From positions 2,003,001 to 2,067,000 of the forward strand of contig NZ_LR134376.1 of the NCBI RefSeq assembly GCF_900637545.1: DNA of 64,000 nt, written 5' to 3'. The translations under genes and the position numbers were made by a program. The stretch's first letter is position 1, and each line of letters opens with the position of its first letter. The stretch comes from Aeromonas encheleia (GTDB taxonomy: Bacteria > Pseudomonadota > Gammaproteobacteria > Enterobacterales > Aeromonadaceae). Shown in pieces: positions 1-11,505 of the stretch. The notes under the pieces were generated by a model, which made no database searches, was not told where the DNA came from, and worked only from the letters and a program-made list of their open reading frames with translations.

Positions 1-2574
<2,574 letters not shown>

Positions 2575-2592
2575 TGCACAGCCCGTCAAAGA

Positions 2593-2616
2593 GTCGGCCC
2601 GCGGGCCGACTTTTTT
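2593..2616 (+). terminator. Rho-independent terminator of the amylase gene
   Basis: A perfect 9+9 bp GC-rich hairpin (GTCGGCCCG/CGGGCCGAC) is followed directly by six T residues, 18 bases after the amylase stop codon. Confidence 0.92.
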
Positions 2617-2659
2617 GTCTCCGTTCACCCCTGGTGGGAGGGGGAAGCCAACCTCTCAT

Positions 2660-2695
2660 TGCACCTTAATGGCGCACCTGCACTTTTATGGTGCG
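2660..2695. promoter_or_regulatory. Two tandem NtrC-like binding sites
   Basis: TGCACCTTAATGGCGCA (2660-2676) and TGCACTTTTATGGTGCG (2679-2695) both follow the 17-bp NtrC pattern TGCAC-N6-GGTGCA, with one half-site mismatch each. They are 19 bp apart start to start, in the noncoding stretch between the amylase terminator and the YitT-like gene. They lie about 340 bp upstream of a good -24/-12 match at 2995-3011. The sites are seen directly; NtrC as the binder is inferred. Confidence 0.5.
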
Positions 2696-2994
2696 CTTGT
2701 GGTGCATCATGCCACGCCGATGGTTACCCCATTTGCTCAAGACGGCGCCTCGCTCAGGGGGGCTCCGGGATCACCTCTCCCAGTCTCAGGCCTGATAGGG
2801 CAAGCCTTGCCGGCCTATTGACCCCAGCGGTGAGGGGGAAAATGCAGACTCCCGGCGTGGGCATCTCTTCTGGCATCGCAGTTATGCTGCCCCGCTGGAT
2901 CCTCAGGTTTTTTAGTTGGTCGTATCATCTGGTTTAAATGTTAAATTTGGCGTTTAAATTCAAATAAACAATAGTATGCGGATTCTTGTTCCGA

Positions 2995-3011
2995 CTGGCG
3001 TCGTTCTTGCT
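2995..3011 (+). promoter_or_regulatory. Candidate sigma-54 (-24/-12) promoter
   Basis: CTGGCGTCGTTCTTGCT matches the sigma-54 consensus core: TGGC and TTGCT, with exactly ten bases between the invariant GG (2997-2998) and GC (3009-3010). The start point would be near 3022, leaving a leader of about 120 nt before the YitT-like start codon. The upstream 2900-2970 stretch is AT-rich and could bend. Together with the NtrC-like pair upstream this suggests nitrogen control. No other feature is seen in 2700-2990. Confidence 0.5.
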
Positions 3012-3144
3012 GCAGCATGTCGTGGGCGCGTTCTATGGAAAGGACGTCTCCTTGTACGCTATCGAATGCATCCCTCATCGGCAGAAGCCCAGGGGGAATT
3101 GCCGAGTGGGAAAGAGTCCCAATGTTGTAATTGAAAGGAGCCAT

Positions 3145-3783
3145 ATGGCCAATGATATGACCCTGCAGTCGCCGCTCTCAGCTGGCAAGGGACTGGCTCA
3201 TAGCCTCAAGGATGATGTCTATGGCATGGTGCTCGGCGTCATGTTCATCGCCGTGGGCCTGAACCTGCTCAAGTGCTCCGGCATGATCACCGGCGGCATC
3301 GCGGGCATAGCGCTGCTGCTCGCCCATGTCAGCAGCCTGCCCATCGGCCTGCTGTTCTTCCTGGCCAACCTGCCTTTTCTGGTGTTCAGCTACTTCACCA
3401 TGGGGCGGGGCTTCATGCTCAAGACGCTGGTGGTCAACGTGGCGCTCTCGGCCGCGACCCAGGGGGTGCCGCTGCTGCTGACGGTGAGCTACATCCACCC
3501 GCTGTTTGCCGCCTTGGTGGGGGGCACCTTCCTCGGCATGGGGGTGTTATCCCTCGCCCGCCACAACGCCTCGGTGGGGGGCATAGGCGTGGTGACGCTC
3601 TGGTTGCAGAGGCGCGCCGGCATCAACGCAGGCAAGAGCCAGATGCTGCTCGATGTGCTGGTGTTTGCGCTCTCCTTGCTCACGCTGCCGCTGCCCTTGC
3701 TGCTCTGGTCCACCCTGAGTGCGCTCGCCATGAACGCCATGCTGATGAACTGGCACAAGCCCGGCCGCTATCAGGGCGGCTGA
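3145..3783 (+). CDS. YitT family integral membrane protein
   Basis: 212 residues, started at the ATG preceded by AAAGGAG at 3135-3140; an in-frame upstream extension to 2986 has no comparable ribosome site. The protein is almost wholly hydrophobic, with about five to six membrane segments and the YitT-type ICSG-like segment LLKCSGMITGGIAGIALLL near the N terminus. The soluble C-terminal DUF2179 domain of longer YitT proteins is absent, so this is the short form. The substrate is unknown; the family is presumed to transport small solutes. The upstream NtrC/sigma-54-like elements suggest expression under nitrogen limitation (inference). The gene is isolated, 275 bp before guaB, with no clear terminator. 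Confidence 0.85.
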   Translation: MANDMTLQSPLSAGKGLAHSLKDDVYGMVLGVMFIAVGLNLLKCSGMITGGIAGIALLLAHVSSLPIGLLFFLANLPFLVFSYFTMGRGFMLKTLVVNVALSAATQGVPLLLTVSYIHPLFAALVGGTFLGMGVLSLARHNASVGGIGVVTLWLQRRAGINAGKSQMLLDVLVFALSLLTLPLPLLLWSTLSALAMNAMLMNWHKPGRYQGG

Positions 3784-3981
3784 GTGGCAGCCATGGGAGA
3801 GGCGCGGGGGAGGGGAATTGTTAAAAAGTGATCCGACGGGCGGTTCGTGGCAGATGGGATGCCAACGGCAAAAAAGATCATCATGTCGCGAAAAATGGCA
3901 TGATTACGCCTGAATTTATTGGTTTTTTACCCCGTTGGTGGCGTTAAACCGGGCTACCCCATAAAAAATTCAAAAAACTTC

Positions 3982-4010
3982 TTTACCAGTGGCCAATGCA
4001 TGAGTAAAAT
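3982..4010 (+). promoter_or_regulatory. Likely guaB promoter
   Basis: TTTACC (3982-3987), a 17-bp spacer and TAAAAT (4005-4010) resemble a sigma-70 promoter about 40 bp before the guaB start. I did not find a convincing PurR box (ACGCAAACGTTTGCGT type) in 3784-4058. Confidence 0.45.
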
Positions 4011-4058
4011 TTGTCGGCAATATTTTACACCCCCACTCCTCAACGGTGAGATATTGCC

Positions 4059-5522
4059 ATGCTCAGGATTGCCAAAGAAGCGCTGACCTTCGACGATGTA
4101 TTGTTGGTTCCAGCCCACTCCACTGTTCTTCCTAATACAGCCGATCTGCGTACCAAGCTGACGTCTGCTATCTCCCTGAATATCCCGATGATTTCCGCTG
4201 CCATGGACACAGTGACCGAAGCCCGTCTGGCTATCGCACTGGCCCAGGAAGGCGGTATCGGCTTCATTCACAAGAACATGTCCATCGAGCAACAGGCCTT
4301 CGAAGTGCGCAAGGTCAAAAAGTACGAGAGCGGCGTCGTTTCCGACCCTGTGACCGTACGCCCTGACATGACCATCGCCCAGATCAAAGAGCTGAGCCTC
4401 AAGAACGGCTTCGCCGGTTACCCCGTGGTGACCGAGGGCAACGTGCTGGTTGGTATCATCACCGGCCGTGACGTGCGCTTCGTGATCGATCTCTCCCAGA
4501 CCGTCGAACAAGTCATGACCCAGAAAGATCGTCTGGTCACCGTGCGTGAAGGGGCCCCTCGCGAAGAGGTGGTCGCCCTGATGCAGAAGCACCGTATCGA
4601 GAAGGTGCTGGTGGTCGATGCCGACTTCAAACTGAAGGGCATGATCACCGTCAAAGACTTCCAGAAAGCCGAGCGCAAGCCGAACGCCTGTAAAGACGAG
4701 CGCGGCCGCCTGCGCGTCGGCGCCGCCGTCGGTGCCGGTGCCGGCAACGAGGAGCGCGTCGCCGCCCTGGTCGAGGCCGGTGTGGATGTGCTGCTGATTG
4801 ACTCCTCCCACGGCCACTCCCAGGGCGTGCTGGATCGCATCAAGGCGACCCGCGATGCCTACCCGGATCTGCAGATCATCGGCGGCAACGTCGCCACCGC
4901 CGCCGGCGCCCTGGCGCTGGTCGCCGCCGGCGTCAACGCCGTCAAGGTCGGCATAGGCCCGGGCTCCATCTGTACTACCCGCATCGTGACCGGTGTCGGC
5001 GTGCCCCAGATCACCGCCATCTCCGACGCCGTGGACGCGCTGGAAGGCACCGGCGTGCCGGTCATTGCCGATGGCGGCATCCGCTTCTCCGGTGATGTGG
5101 CCAAGGCCATCGCCGCAGGCGCCAGCTGCGTCATGGTGGGCTCCATGTTCGCCGGTACCGAAGAGGCACCGGGCGAGATCGAGCTCTACCAGGGCCGCTC
5201 CTTCAAGTCCTACCGTGGCATGGGTTCTCTGGGCGCCATGTCCAAGGGCTCCAGCGACCGTTACTTCCAGACAGACAACGCCGCCGACAAGCTGGTGCCG
5301 GAAGGGATCGAAGGGCGGGTGCCGTACAAGGGCCGCCTGAAAGAGATCATTCACCAACAGATGGGCGGCCTGCGCTCCTCCATGGGATTGACCGGCAGCG
5401 CCACCATCGACGAAATGCGCACCAAGGCTGAGTTCGTGCGCATCTCGGGGGCCGGGATGAAAGAGTCCCACGTCCACGACGTGACCATTACCAAAGAAGC
5501 CCCCAACTATCGGATGGGCTGA
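4059..5522 (+). CDS. guaB: IMP dehydrogenase
   Basis: 487 residues, the usual length. The enzyme oxidises IMP to XMP with NAD+, the committed step to GMP. The TIM barrel is interrupted by two CBS domains (about residues 95-205, [13 protein letters not shown] and [16 protein letters not shown]). The catalytic loop [11 protein letters not shown] carries the active-site Cys, followed by the [11 protein letters not shown] phosphate-binding region and the [10 protein letters not shown] flap. guaA follows 81 bp later, after a hairpin, so the two form the usual purine pair with partial readthrough likely. Confidence 0.98.
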   Translation: MLRIAKEALTFDDVLLVPAHSTVLPNTADLRTKLTSAISLNIPMISAAMDTVTEARLAIALAQEGGIGFIHKNMSIEQQAFEVRKVKKYESGVVSDPVTVRPDMTIAQIKELSLKNGFAGYPVVTEGNVLVGIITGRDVRFVIDLSQTVEQVMTQKDRLVTVREGAPREEVVALMQKHRIEKVLVVDADFKLKGMITVKDFQKAERKPNACKDERGRLRVGAAVGAGAGNEERVAALVEAGVDVLLIDSSHGHSQGVLDRIKATRDAYPDLQIIGGNVATAAGALALVAAGVNAVKVGIGPGSICTTRIVTGVGVPQITAISDAVDALEGTGVPVIADGGIRFSGDVAKAIAAGASCVMVGSMFAGTEEAPGEIELYQGRSFKSYRGMGSLGAMSKGSSDRYFQTDNAADKLVPEGIEGRVPYKGRLKEIIHQQMGGLRSSMGLTGSATIDEMRTKAEFVRISGAGMKESHVHDVTITKEAPNYRMG

Positions 5523-5523
5523 T

Positions 5524-5547
5524 AAAACGGGGCTCTGGCCCCGTTTT
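5524..5547 (+). terminator. Hairpin between guaB and guaA
   Basis: AAAACGGGG / CCCCGTTTT stem with a short loop, ending in four T. It lies just after the guaB stop and may attenuate rather than fully end guaBA transcription. Confidence 0.7.
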
Positions 5548-5603
5548 CACACCATTTTTATCCCACACTTTTTGTGACAACATCAGCCTGATGCAGGAAT
5601 AAA

Positions 5604-7193
5604 ATGACTAAAAATATTCACGCTCACCGTATCCTGATCCTGGATTTCGGTTCCCAGTACACCCAGCTTATCGCCCGCCGTGTCCGTGAGATCGGTGTCT
5701 ACTGCGAGCTGTGGGCCTGGGATGTGACCGAAGCGCAGATCCGCGAATTCAATCCCAACGGCATCATCCTCTCCGGCGGCCCCGAGTCCGTGACCGAGGC
5801 AGGCAGCCCCCGTGCCCCCGACTACGTGTTCACCGCCGGCGTGCCGGTGTTCGGTATCTGCTACGGCATGCAGACCATGGCCGAGCAGCTCGGTGGCAAG
5901 GTGCAATCTTCCACCGAACGTGAGTTTGGTTATGCCCAGGTCGAAGTGCTGGGTCAGTCCGGTCAGGCCAGCGCCCTGCTGCGCAACATCGAAGACGCCA
6001 TCGCCCCCAACGGCCACGCCCTGCTGGACGTCTGGATGAGCCACGGTGACAAGGTGACCGAGATCCCGGCGGGCTTCGCCACCATCGCCCAGACCGCGAC
6101 CTGCCCCCATGCGGCCATGGCCTGCGAAGAGAAGAAATTCTACGGCGTGCAGTTCCACCCGGAAGTGACCCACACCCGCCAGGGTGCCCGTCTGCTCGAA
6201 CATTTCGTCAAAGACATCTGCGGCTGCGAATGCCTGTGGACCCCGGCCACCATCATCGACGACGCCGTCGCCCGCATCCGCGAGCAGGTGGGTGACGACG
6301 AGGTGATCCTGGGCCTCTCCGGTGGCGTGGACTCCTCAGTCGTCGCCATGCTGGTGCACCGCGCCATCGGCGATCGCCTGACCTGCGTCTTCGTCGACAA
6401 CGGCCTATTGCGTTTGAACGAAGGCGTGCAGGTGATGGAGATGTTTGGCGATCACTTCGGGCTCAAGATCATCAAGGTCGACGCCGAAGAGCGCTTCCTC
6501 GGCGCCCTCAAGGGGATCGACGAGCCGGAAGCCAAGCGCAAGACCATAGGCCGCGTCTTCGTCGAGGTGTTTGACGACGAAGCCAAGAAGCTGAAAAACG
6601 CCAAGTGGCTGGCCCAGGGCACCATCTATCCGGATGTGATCGAATCCGCCGCCAGCGCCACCGGCAAGGCCCACGTCATCAAGTCTCACCACAACGTCGG
6701 TGGCCTGCCGGACGAGATGAAGATGGGGCTGGTCGAGCCGCTGCGCGAGCTGTTCAAGGACGAGGTGCGCCGCGTCGGTCTGGAGCTGGGCCTGCCCTAC
6801 GACATGCTCTACCGTCACCCCTTCCCGGGCCCGGGTCTGGGTGTGCGCGTCCTCGGCGAGGTGAAGAGAGAGTACTGCGAGCTGCTGCGCAAGGCCGATG
6901 CCATCTTCATCGAAGAGCTGCGCAAGGCCGACCTCTACAACCAGGTCAGCCAGGCATTTGCGGTCTTCCTGCCGGTGCGCTCCGTCGGCGTCATGGGTGA
7001 CGGTCGCAAGTACGACTGGGTCATTGCCCTGCGTGCCGTCGAGACCATCGACTTCATGACCGCCCACTGGGCCCATCTGCCGTACGACTTCCTGGGCCTG
7101 GTGTCGAACCGCATCATCAACGAGATCAACGGCATCTCCCGCGTGGTGTACGACGTCTCCGGCAAGCCGCCCGCAACTATCGAATGGGAATAA
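5604..7193 (+). CDS. guaA: GMP synthase (glutamine-hydrolysing)
   Basis: 529 residues (E. coli 525). The enzyme converts XMP plus glutamine and ATP to GMP. The class I amidotransferase domain carries the nucleophile Cys in [12 protein letters not shown] and the His/Glu pair in GVQFHPEV. The ATP-pyrophosphatase domain has the PP-loop [11 protein letters not shown], and the C-terminal dimerisation domain ends in PPATIEWE. The end of guaA is a known genomic-island insertion site in gamma-proteobacteria. Here it is followed at once by an AT-rich block with an NTPase gene. Confidence 0.98.
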   Translation: MTKNIHAHRILILDFGSQYTQLIARRVREIGVYCELWAWDVTEAQIREFNPNGIILSGGPESVTEAGSPRAPDYVFTAGVPVFGICYGMQTMAEQLGGKVQSSTEREFGYAQVEVLGQSGQASALLRNIEDAIAPNGHALLDVWMSHGDKVTEIPAGFATIAQTATCPHAAMACEEKKFYGVQFHPEVTHTRQGARLLEHFVKDICGCECLWTPATIIDDAVARIREQVGDDEVILGLSGGVDSSVVAMLVHRAIGDRLTCVFVDNGLLRLNEGVQVMEMFGDHFGLKIIKVDAEERFLGALKGIDEPEAKRKTIGRVFVEVFDDEAKKLKNAKWLAQGTIYPDVIESAASATGKAHVIKSHHNVGGLPDEMKMGLVEPLRELFKDEVRRVGLELGLPYDMLYRHPFPGPGLGVRVLGEVKREYCELLRKADAIFIEELRKADLYNQVSQAFAVFLPVRSVGVMGDGRKYDWVIALRAVETIDFMTAHWAHLPYDFLGLVSNRIINEINGISRVVYDVSGKPPATIEWE

Positions 7194-7233
7194 GCGGTTA
7201 ACGCCTCTTCCTGCCGATAACGCAAAACTGTCA

Positions 7234-7258
7234 AAAAGACGCCCTTGAGGCGTCTTTT
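7234..7258 (+). terminator. Terminator of guaBA
   Basis: AAAAGACGCC-CTTGA-GGCGTCTTTT, a 10-bp stem followed by CTTTTT, 40 bases after the guaA stop. Confidence 0.93.
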
Positions 7259-7586
7259 CTTTTTCCAATCGTTTGCGAGAAAATTTGGCCCTAGATCTGG
7301 TGTTGCTCGGTCAAGATCCTGCATCTAGGGCGAGCGACTTTAATTTGCGTGGCCAAAGAAAAAGGCCACCCCAGCTAAGCCGCCCGCTTCCCGGATGTCC
7401 ATATCTTGCTGCAATAAGCTTGTAAACCCTATGCAGTTAAGTTGAAATGAATGAACTTCAGGGGGCGATTATCGAACTTCGGCAATAGGACATCATTAGG
7501 AATGGGCGGTAGAATGACGAAAGGTGAGTTGAAAACGTGGCATTTGTGTGTTTCCGTTTTTTAAGGGGGCGTTAATTCCGTATCAT
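7259..7586. other. Noncoding stretch between guaA terminator and the NTPase gene
   Basis: No gene is recognised. It holds a 9-bp inverted repeat GCCCTAGAT (7288-7296) / ATCTAGGGC (7323-7331) and a small hairpin GTGGCC (7349-7354) / GGCCAC (7364-7369). No integrase gene, no tRNA and no convincing promoter are seen. It probably holds the left edge of the inserted block. Confidence 0.5.
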
Positions 7587-10500
7587 ATGATAAAGACAAT
7601 CACTTCTCTAACACGCAGGCTTGCTAATCGCCTTGATAGTGTAGTGTCTTGGCTGGAGAGTAAAGACCGCTCCGCCAACACTCCATCTAAGTTCGTGGAC
7701 CTTGCGCCAACTGATGAGGCAGACAAGACTGGCGTATATTCCGAAGCGATTATGTTTGCTACAAATAATACTAAGGTCTCCAACATTGCTCTAACTGGTC
7801 CTTATGGTTCAGGAAAGAGCAGTATTATCCAATCCTTCTTACTGAAATATCGACGGCCTGCGCTTCATATATCTTTGGCTTCGTTCGTTCCCGAGACAGA
7901 TTCGGAGGGAGGGAAAGTGAGCCGCCAAGAGATTGAGAGAAGTATTCTGCAACAGATGCTGTATGGGGCTGATGCAAACAGACTTCCGCTATCACGATTT
8001 AAAAGAATTCAGTCTCCAAGTGCATTGGCTATATTTAAATCTCTCTTCATAATGCTTGGTATTTTCTCGCTTTGGTACGTTTTTCATCAGCGAGAATATA
8101 TTGTCAGTGGAACTTACTTCACTCCATTCGATATCAGCAATGGCATAAATATTACTGTATTTACTCTTGCAGTGGTATTTTTCTGGGGGATGTTGCATCA
8201 TTTTTATGTTGCTAGCTTTGGACTGTCACTGAAAAGTATATCGTTAAAAGATATTGAAATAAAACCTGCGTGTGATGACCAGACCTCCATATTAAATAGG
8301 CACCTAGATGAAATTGTCTATTTTTCCAGTCAACGAATTACGATCTCGTTATTATTGAAGACTTAGATCGATTTGAGAATGCAGAAATTTTCGTCTCACT
8401 TCGTGAGATTAACAGTCTGGTGAATGAGAATGCTGGTGTAAAACGCACCATCAGATTTCTCTACGCCCTGCGCGACGACATGTTTGTCAATACAGATAGA
8501 ACAAAATTTTTCGAATTCATTATACCTGTCATACCGATCATCAACACATCGAATTCGATCGATATGGTATTGGCGCAAGGAAAGAGACTTGATCTCGATG
8601 GGTGCCTTGATCGGCAGTTTTTGAGAGAAGTATCACGATATTTGAATGATCTCAGGTTGATTCAGAACATCTTTAATGAATTCGCTATTTATGTGGCTAA
8701 TTTGGAAACTGATGGAGAGAATTTGCTCGATGCCAATAAGCTCCTCGCGATTCTGATCTATAAAAGCGTCTATCCAAGAGACTTTGAGCAACTACACCGT
8801 GGCACGGGTACTCTTACTAAAATATTAAACCAGCAAGATAAACTGATTGAGTCTGGTGACGCTACCTATAGGGCCGAAATTACGGAAATCGAAAAGCAGC
8901 TTGAAATTGCTGAGCGACAAACACCTTCTAACCTAAGAGAATTACGGCAAATCTACGCTATGGCTCTGGTAGAGATGCTTCCAGCGAATGCAACGAGCGT
9001 CAGTAATAATCAGCAAGTGTGGATTGAACTTTCCAAGCTGGTCAGCAACGATATGTTCGAACAGCTGATAGACGATTCATATATCTACTGCTACTCCAGT
9101 AATGTTGGCTCCCAGCGGGTCTCTATTTCCAAATTGCAAATCGAAGTGGACTCTCAGAGATCCTACCAGCAACGCAAAGTGGAGATCGAAGGTAAAGCGA
9201 TTGATATTAAGAACAAAAGCTTGCGCCGAATACACGACTTAAAATCAAAAATTGCAAGGCTTCGCACAACTAAGCTCAATGAGCTGTTGCGTTTGAATGC
9301 CGAGCGCGTGCAGGGTCTATTCGACAACTTCAGGGAAAACGGAGAGCTTGCCCGCTTCCTGATTTTAGAAGGTCATCTCGACGATACCTACTACCAATAC
9401 ACATCCCTCTTTCACTCGGGCCGCTTGTCACCTAATGACAATAAGTTTCTTATCCAGATTCGAGCATTTGTTACCCCTGACCCACGTTTTTCTATAGATA
9501 ATCCACATGAAGTTATCGCAGCGATGCGAGATGAGGACTTCCGGCAAAACTATGTCTTGAACGTTAAACTTGTCGATAGTCTCCTAAGTGACCGGAGCCG
9601 ATACTTTGTCCAATTGAGAAAGTTTTTCAATTTTATATCCTCAGAATTCGAGAGTTGCGAGGGTTTCTTTGACTCTTATTATACAAGTGGTCGCGATATT
9701 GCAGGGCTACTTTCGGGACTAGCCAACGCTTGGAAAGGTCTTGTACCTACTATTATGGCAAGCCCTAACAATATATCCCATGTAACCCAATTAGTTTCTA
9801 ACCTGCCCGAAAGCCTGCTCGAAGAGCTGGCAAATAGTTTCGAAGAACTACCAGTATTTGTTTCGGAGAACCTCCCCGAAATTTTGATCAACTCACCTGA
9901 ACTTGCACCAGATCGTCTGGTATGTCTCGGCTTTGAGGTCAAACATCTGGCCGCAATCAAAGAGCATTCTGAGATTGTACGCACCATGTTCGAGAAGGGG
10001 CGCTTCGAACTTACAATCGCCAATCTGGAGTACATCTATCAAACCATTTTGGGAGAGAACGATCTTGAGCAATTACGCGAGAGGAATTTCACTGCCATTC
10101 GTTCGAAGAACAACACTGCCCTGATGACGCGGATAGAGCGCGATTTAGACCGCTACCTCCATGACATCCTTGTGGTGCTTGAAGGGAATTCAAAGGAGGA
10201 TGTCCAGGCTATTCTTGCCGTTATACGCCATGAAGGACTTGATCAAGATGATCTACTGATGTTTCTTGAACGACAGACGACCTTGTTGCCAACGCTAGCG
10301 AATGTTCCCGAGAGATTGCACGCAACACTGTTTAAGTTAGGTTTGATCGAACCAATTTGGCTGAACTGTCTAGCTTTTATTGAAGGTGAAGGGTTCGAGG
10401 CGCAGAGCCTGATAGAGTATCTTGACCGAGGTACTGTTCGTACGGCTATCCTGAGAAACCCTATTCCTAGTGATTCGGATTCATTAAGGCTATGCAGTTT

Positions 10501-11197
10501 CCTCTTCAAGGCTGGAACTCTGTCTGATTCCGCCTATAGAGAATATGCTCATGCTCTGCCAAAACCGTTCACAGAACCACCCGAAGGATTTGAAGCAGCC
10601 AAGCTTCGCATTCTGATTGATGAAGGAAAAATCATCTTCTCTAATGAGAGTCTTGATGCTTTCGCTGACAACAAGGAACTGCAGATAGTATTTGTAGCTG
10701 CAAACATCGACACATACCTGAAAGAGCCAGACAAGTTCACTCTCGACGATGATTTTAGAGAAAGTCTTCTTCGTGCTGAAATTGATAATGTAGCCAAGCT
10801 TGGAATAATTCAATTGATGGATTTGGATGCGCTCGTAGACCTCCCCGAACGGTCAGCTCTCATCGGTCCGATCATTAACAGTACTGATGCCGATCTATCC
10901 AAAATAAATAGTGATGTTGCCCAATCCTTAGTTATTAACTCCATGCCGATTGCGACAAAAATCTTACTATTTAATAAATACCATTCTCTTATGACGGATG
11001 ACGAAGTACGTCTTGTTTTTACAAAACTACCGAAACCATATTCAGAAATAAAAATTGGATACAATATTCCGGTATTGAAAAAAACTCCTGAAAATCAGGA
11101 TTTGGTCAGATGGCTAGATTCAAGAAACATTATCTCGTCATGGAGTGAGAGTCGTGTGTTCACTGACGAGATAAGAGTGAATCTTTATAGGCGCTGA
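7587..11197 (+). pseudogene. KAP/YobI-like membrane P-loop NTPase, interrupted by a one-base frameshift
   Basis: Two overlapping frames make one protein of about 1203 residues. Frame one runs from ATG 7587 (a GTG at 7548 is an alternative start) to a stop at 8366. Frame two resumes within the T run at 8321-8325 and runs to 11197. Adding one T there joins VYF to FQSTNYDLVIIEDLDRF. Walker A GPYGSGKSS is at residues 71-79 and Walker B VIIEDLDRF near 255-263. Two hydrophobic segments (about 146-167 and 188-208) lie between them, the layout typical of KAP-type NTPases. A coiled-coil tract and a long helical C-terminal region follow. Codon use is AT-richer than in all neighbours, which suggests transfer. 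As it stands the frameshift separates Walker A from Walker B. A phage-defence or membrane-sensing role is only inferred. Confidence 0.8.
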
Positions 11198-11229
11198 TAA
11201 GAGAAAGGGCTGATTGTGGAATCGGGAAT

Positions 11230-11379
11230 CTACTCATATCTCGCGGCTTCCCAGGCGTGTATCGCCCCAGCGATAGCCGCCGAGCTTGCACTTTTGCTGG
11301 ATAACCCGGTGGCAGGGGATGACAAAGGCGACGGGGTTGGCGCCCACCACGAGGCCGATGGCTCTGGCGGCCATCTGTA
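11230..11379 (-). pseudogene. Remnant of O6-alkylguanine-DNA methyltransferase (Ada/Ogt C-terminal part)
   Basis: Reading the minus strand gives AARAIGLVVGANPVAFV, then the active-site motif IPCHRVI with the alkyl-acceptor Cys, then KLGGYRWG, the hallmark end of Ada/Ogt methyltransferases. The frame then hits a stop (11234-11236). In the next frame the typical tail WEAARYE ends at 11230, so a few codons have been lost by an out-of-frame deletion. Upstream of 11379 no further homology is seen, so roughly the first two-thirds of the domain is missing. It abuts the end of the foreign NTPase gene. This suggests the insertion or a linked deletion destroyed a resident ada or ogt gene. Confidence 0.8.
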
Positions 11380-11410
11380 ACAAAGCAGGCGATCTCGGTC
11401 CCAAATTCTC

Positions 11411-11416
11411 TATAAT
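11411..11416 (+). promoter_or_regulatory. Probable -10 box for the LRR kinase gene
   Basis: A perfect TATAAT stands 90 bp before the start codon. No good -35 hexamer is visible 16-18 bp upstream, so the assignment is tentative. Confidence 0.35.
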
Positions 11417-11505
11417 ACCCCCCTTTAAAACCGCCGGACGCAGGTTCGGCGCGCTCTGATGGCTGGTTGCGCCGTCAGAGCGGTCATCAGGATTGAGAAA
11501 CGGCT

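Noticed and set aside
2722-2740. Earlier sigma-54-like elements (2722-2737 and 2797-2811) near the NtrC sites
   Set aside because: The GG to GC spacing is off by one base in both; only 2995-3011 has the correct ten.
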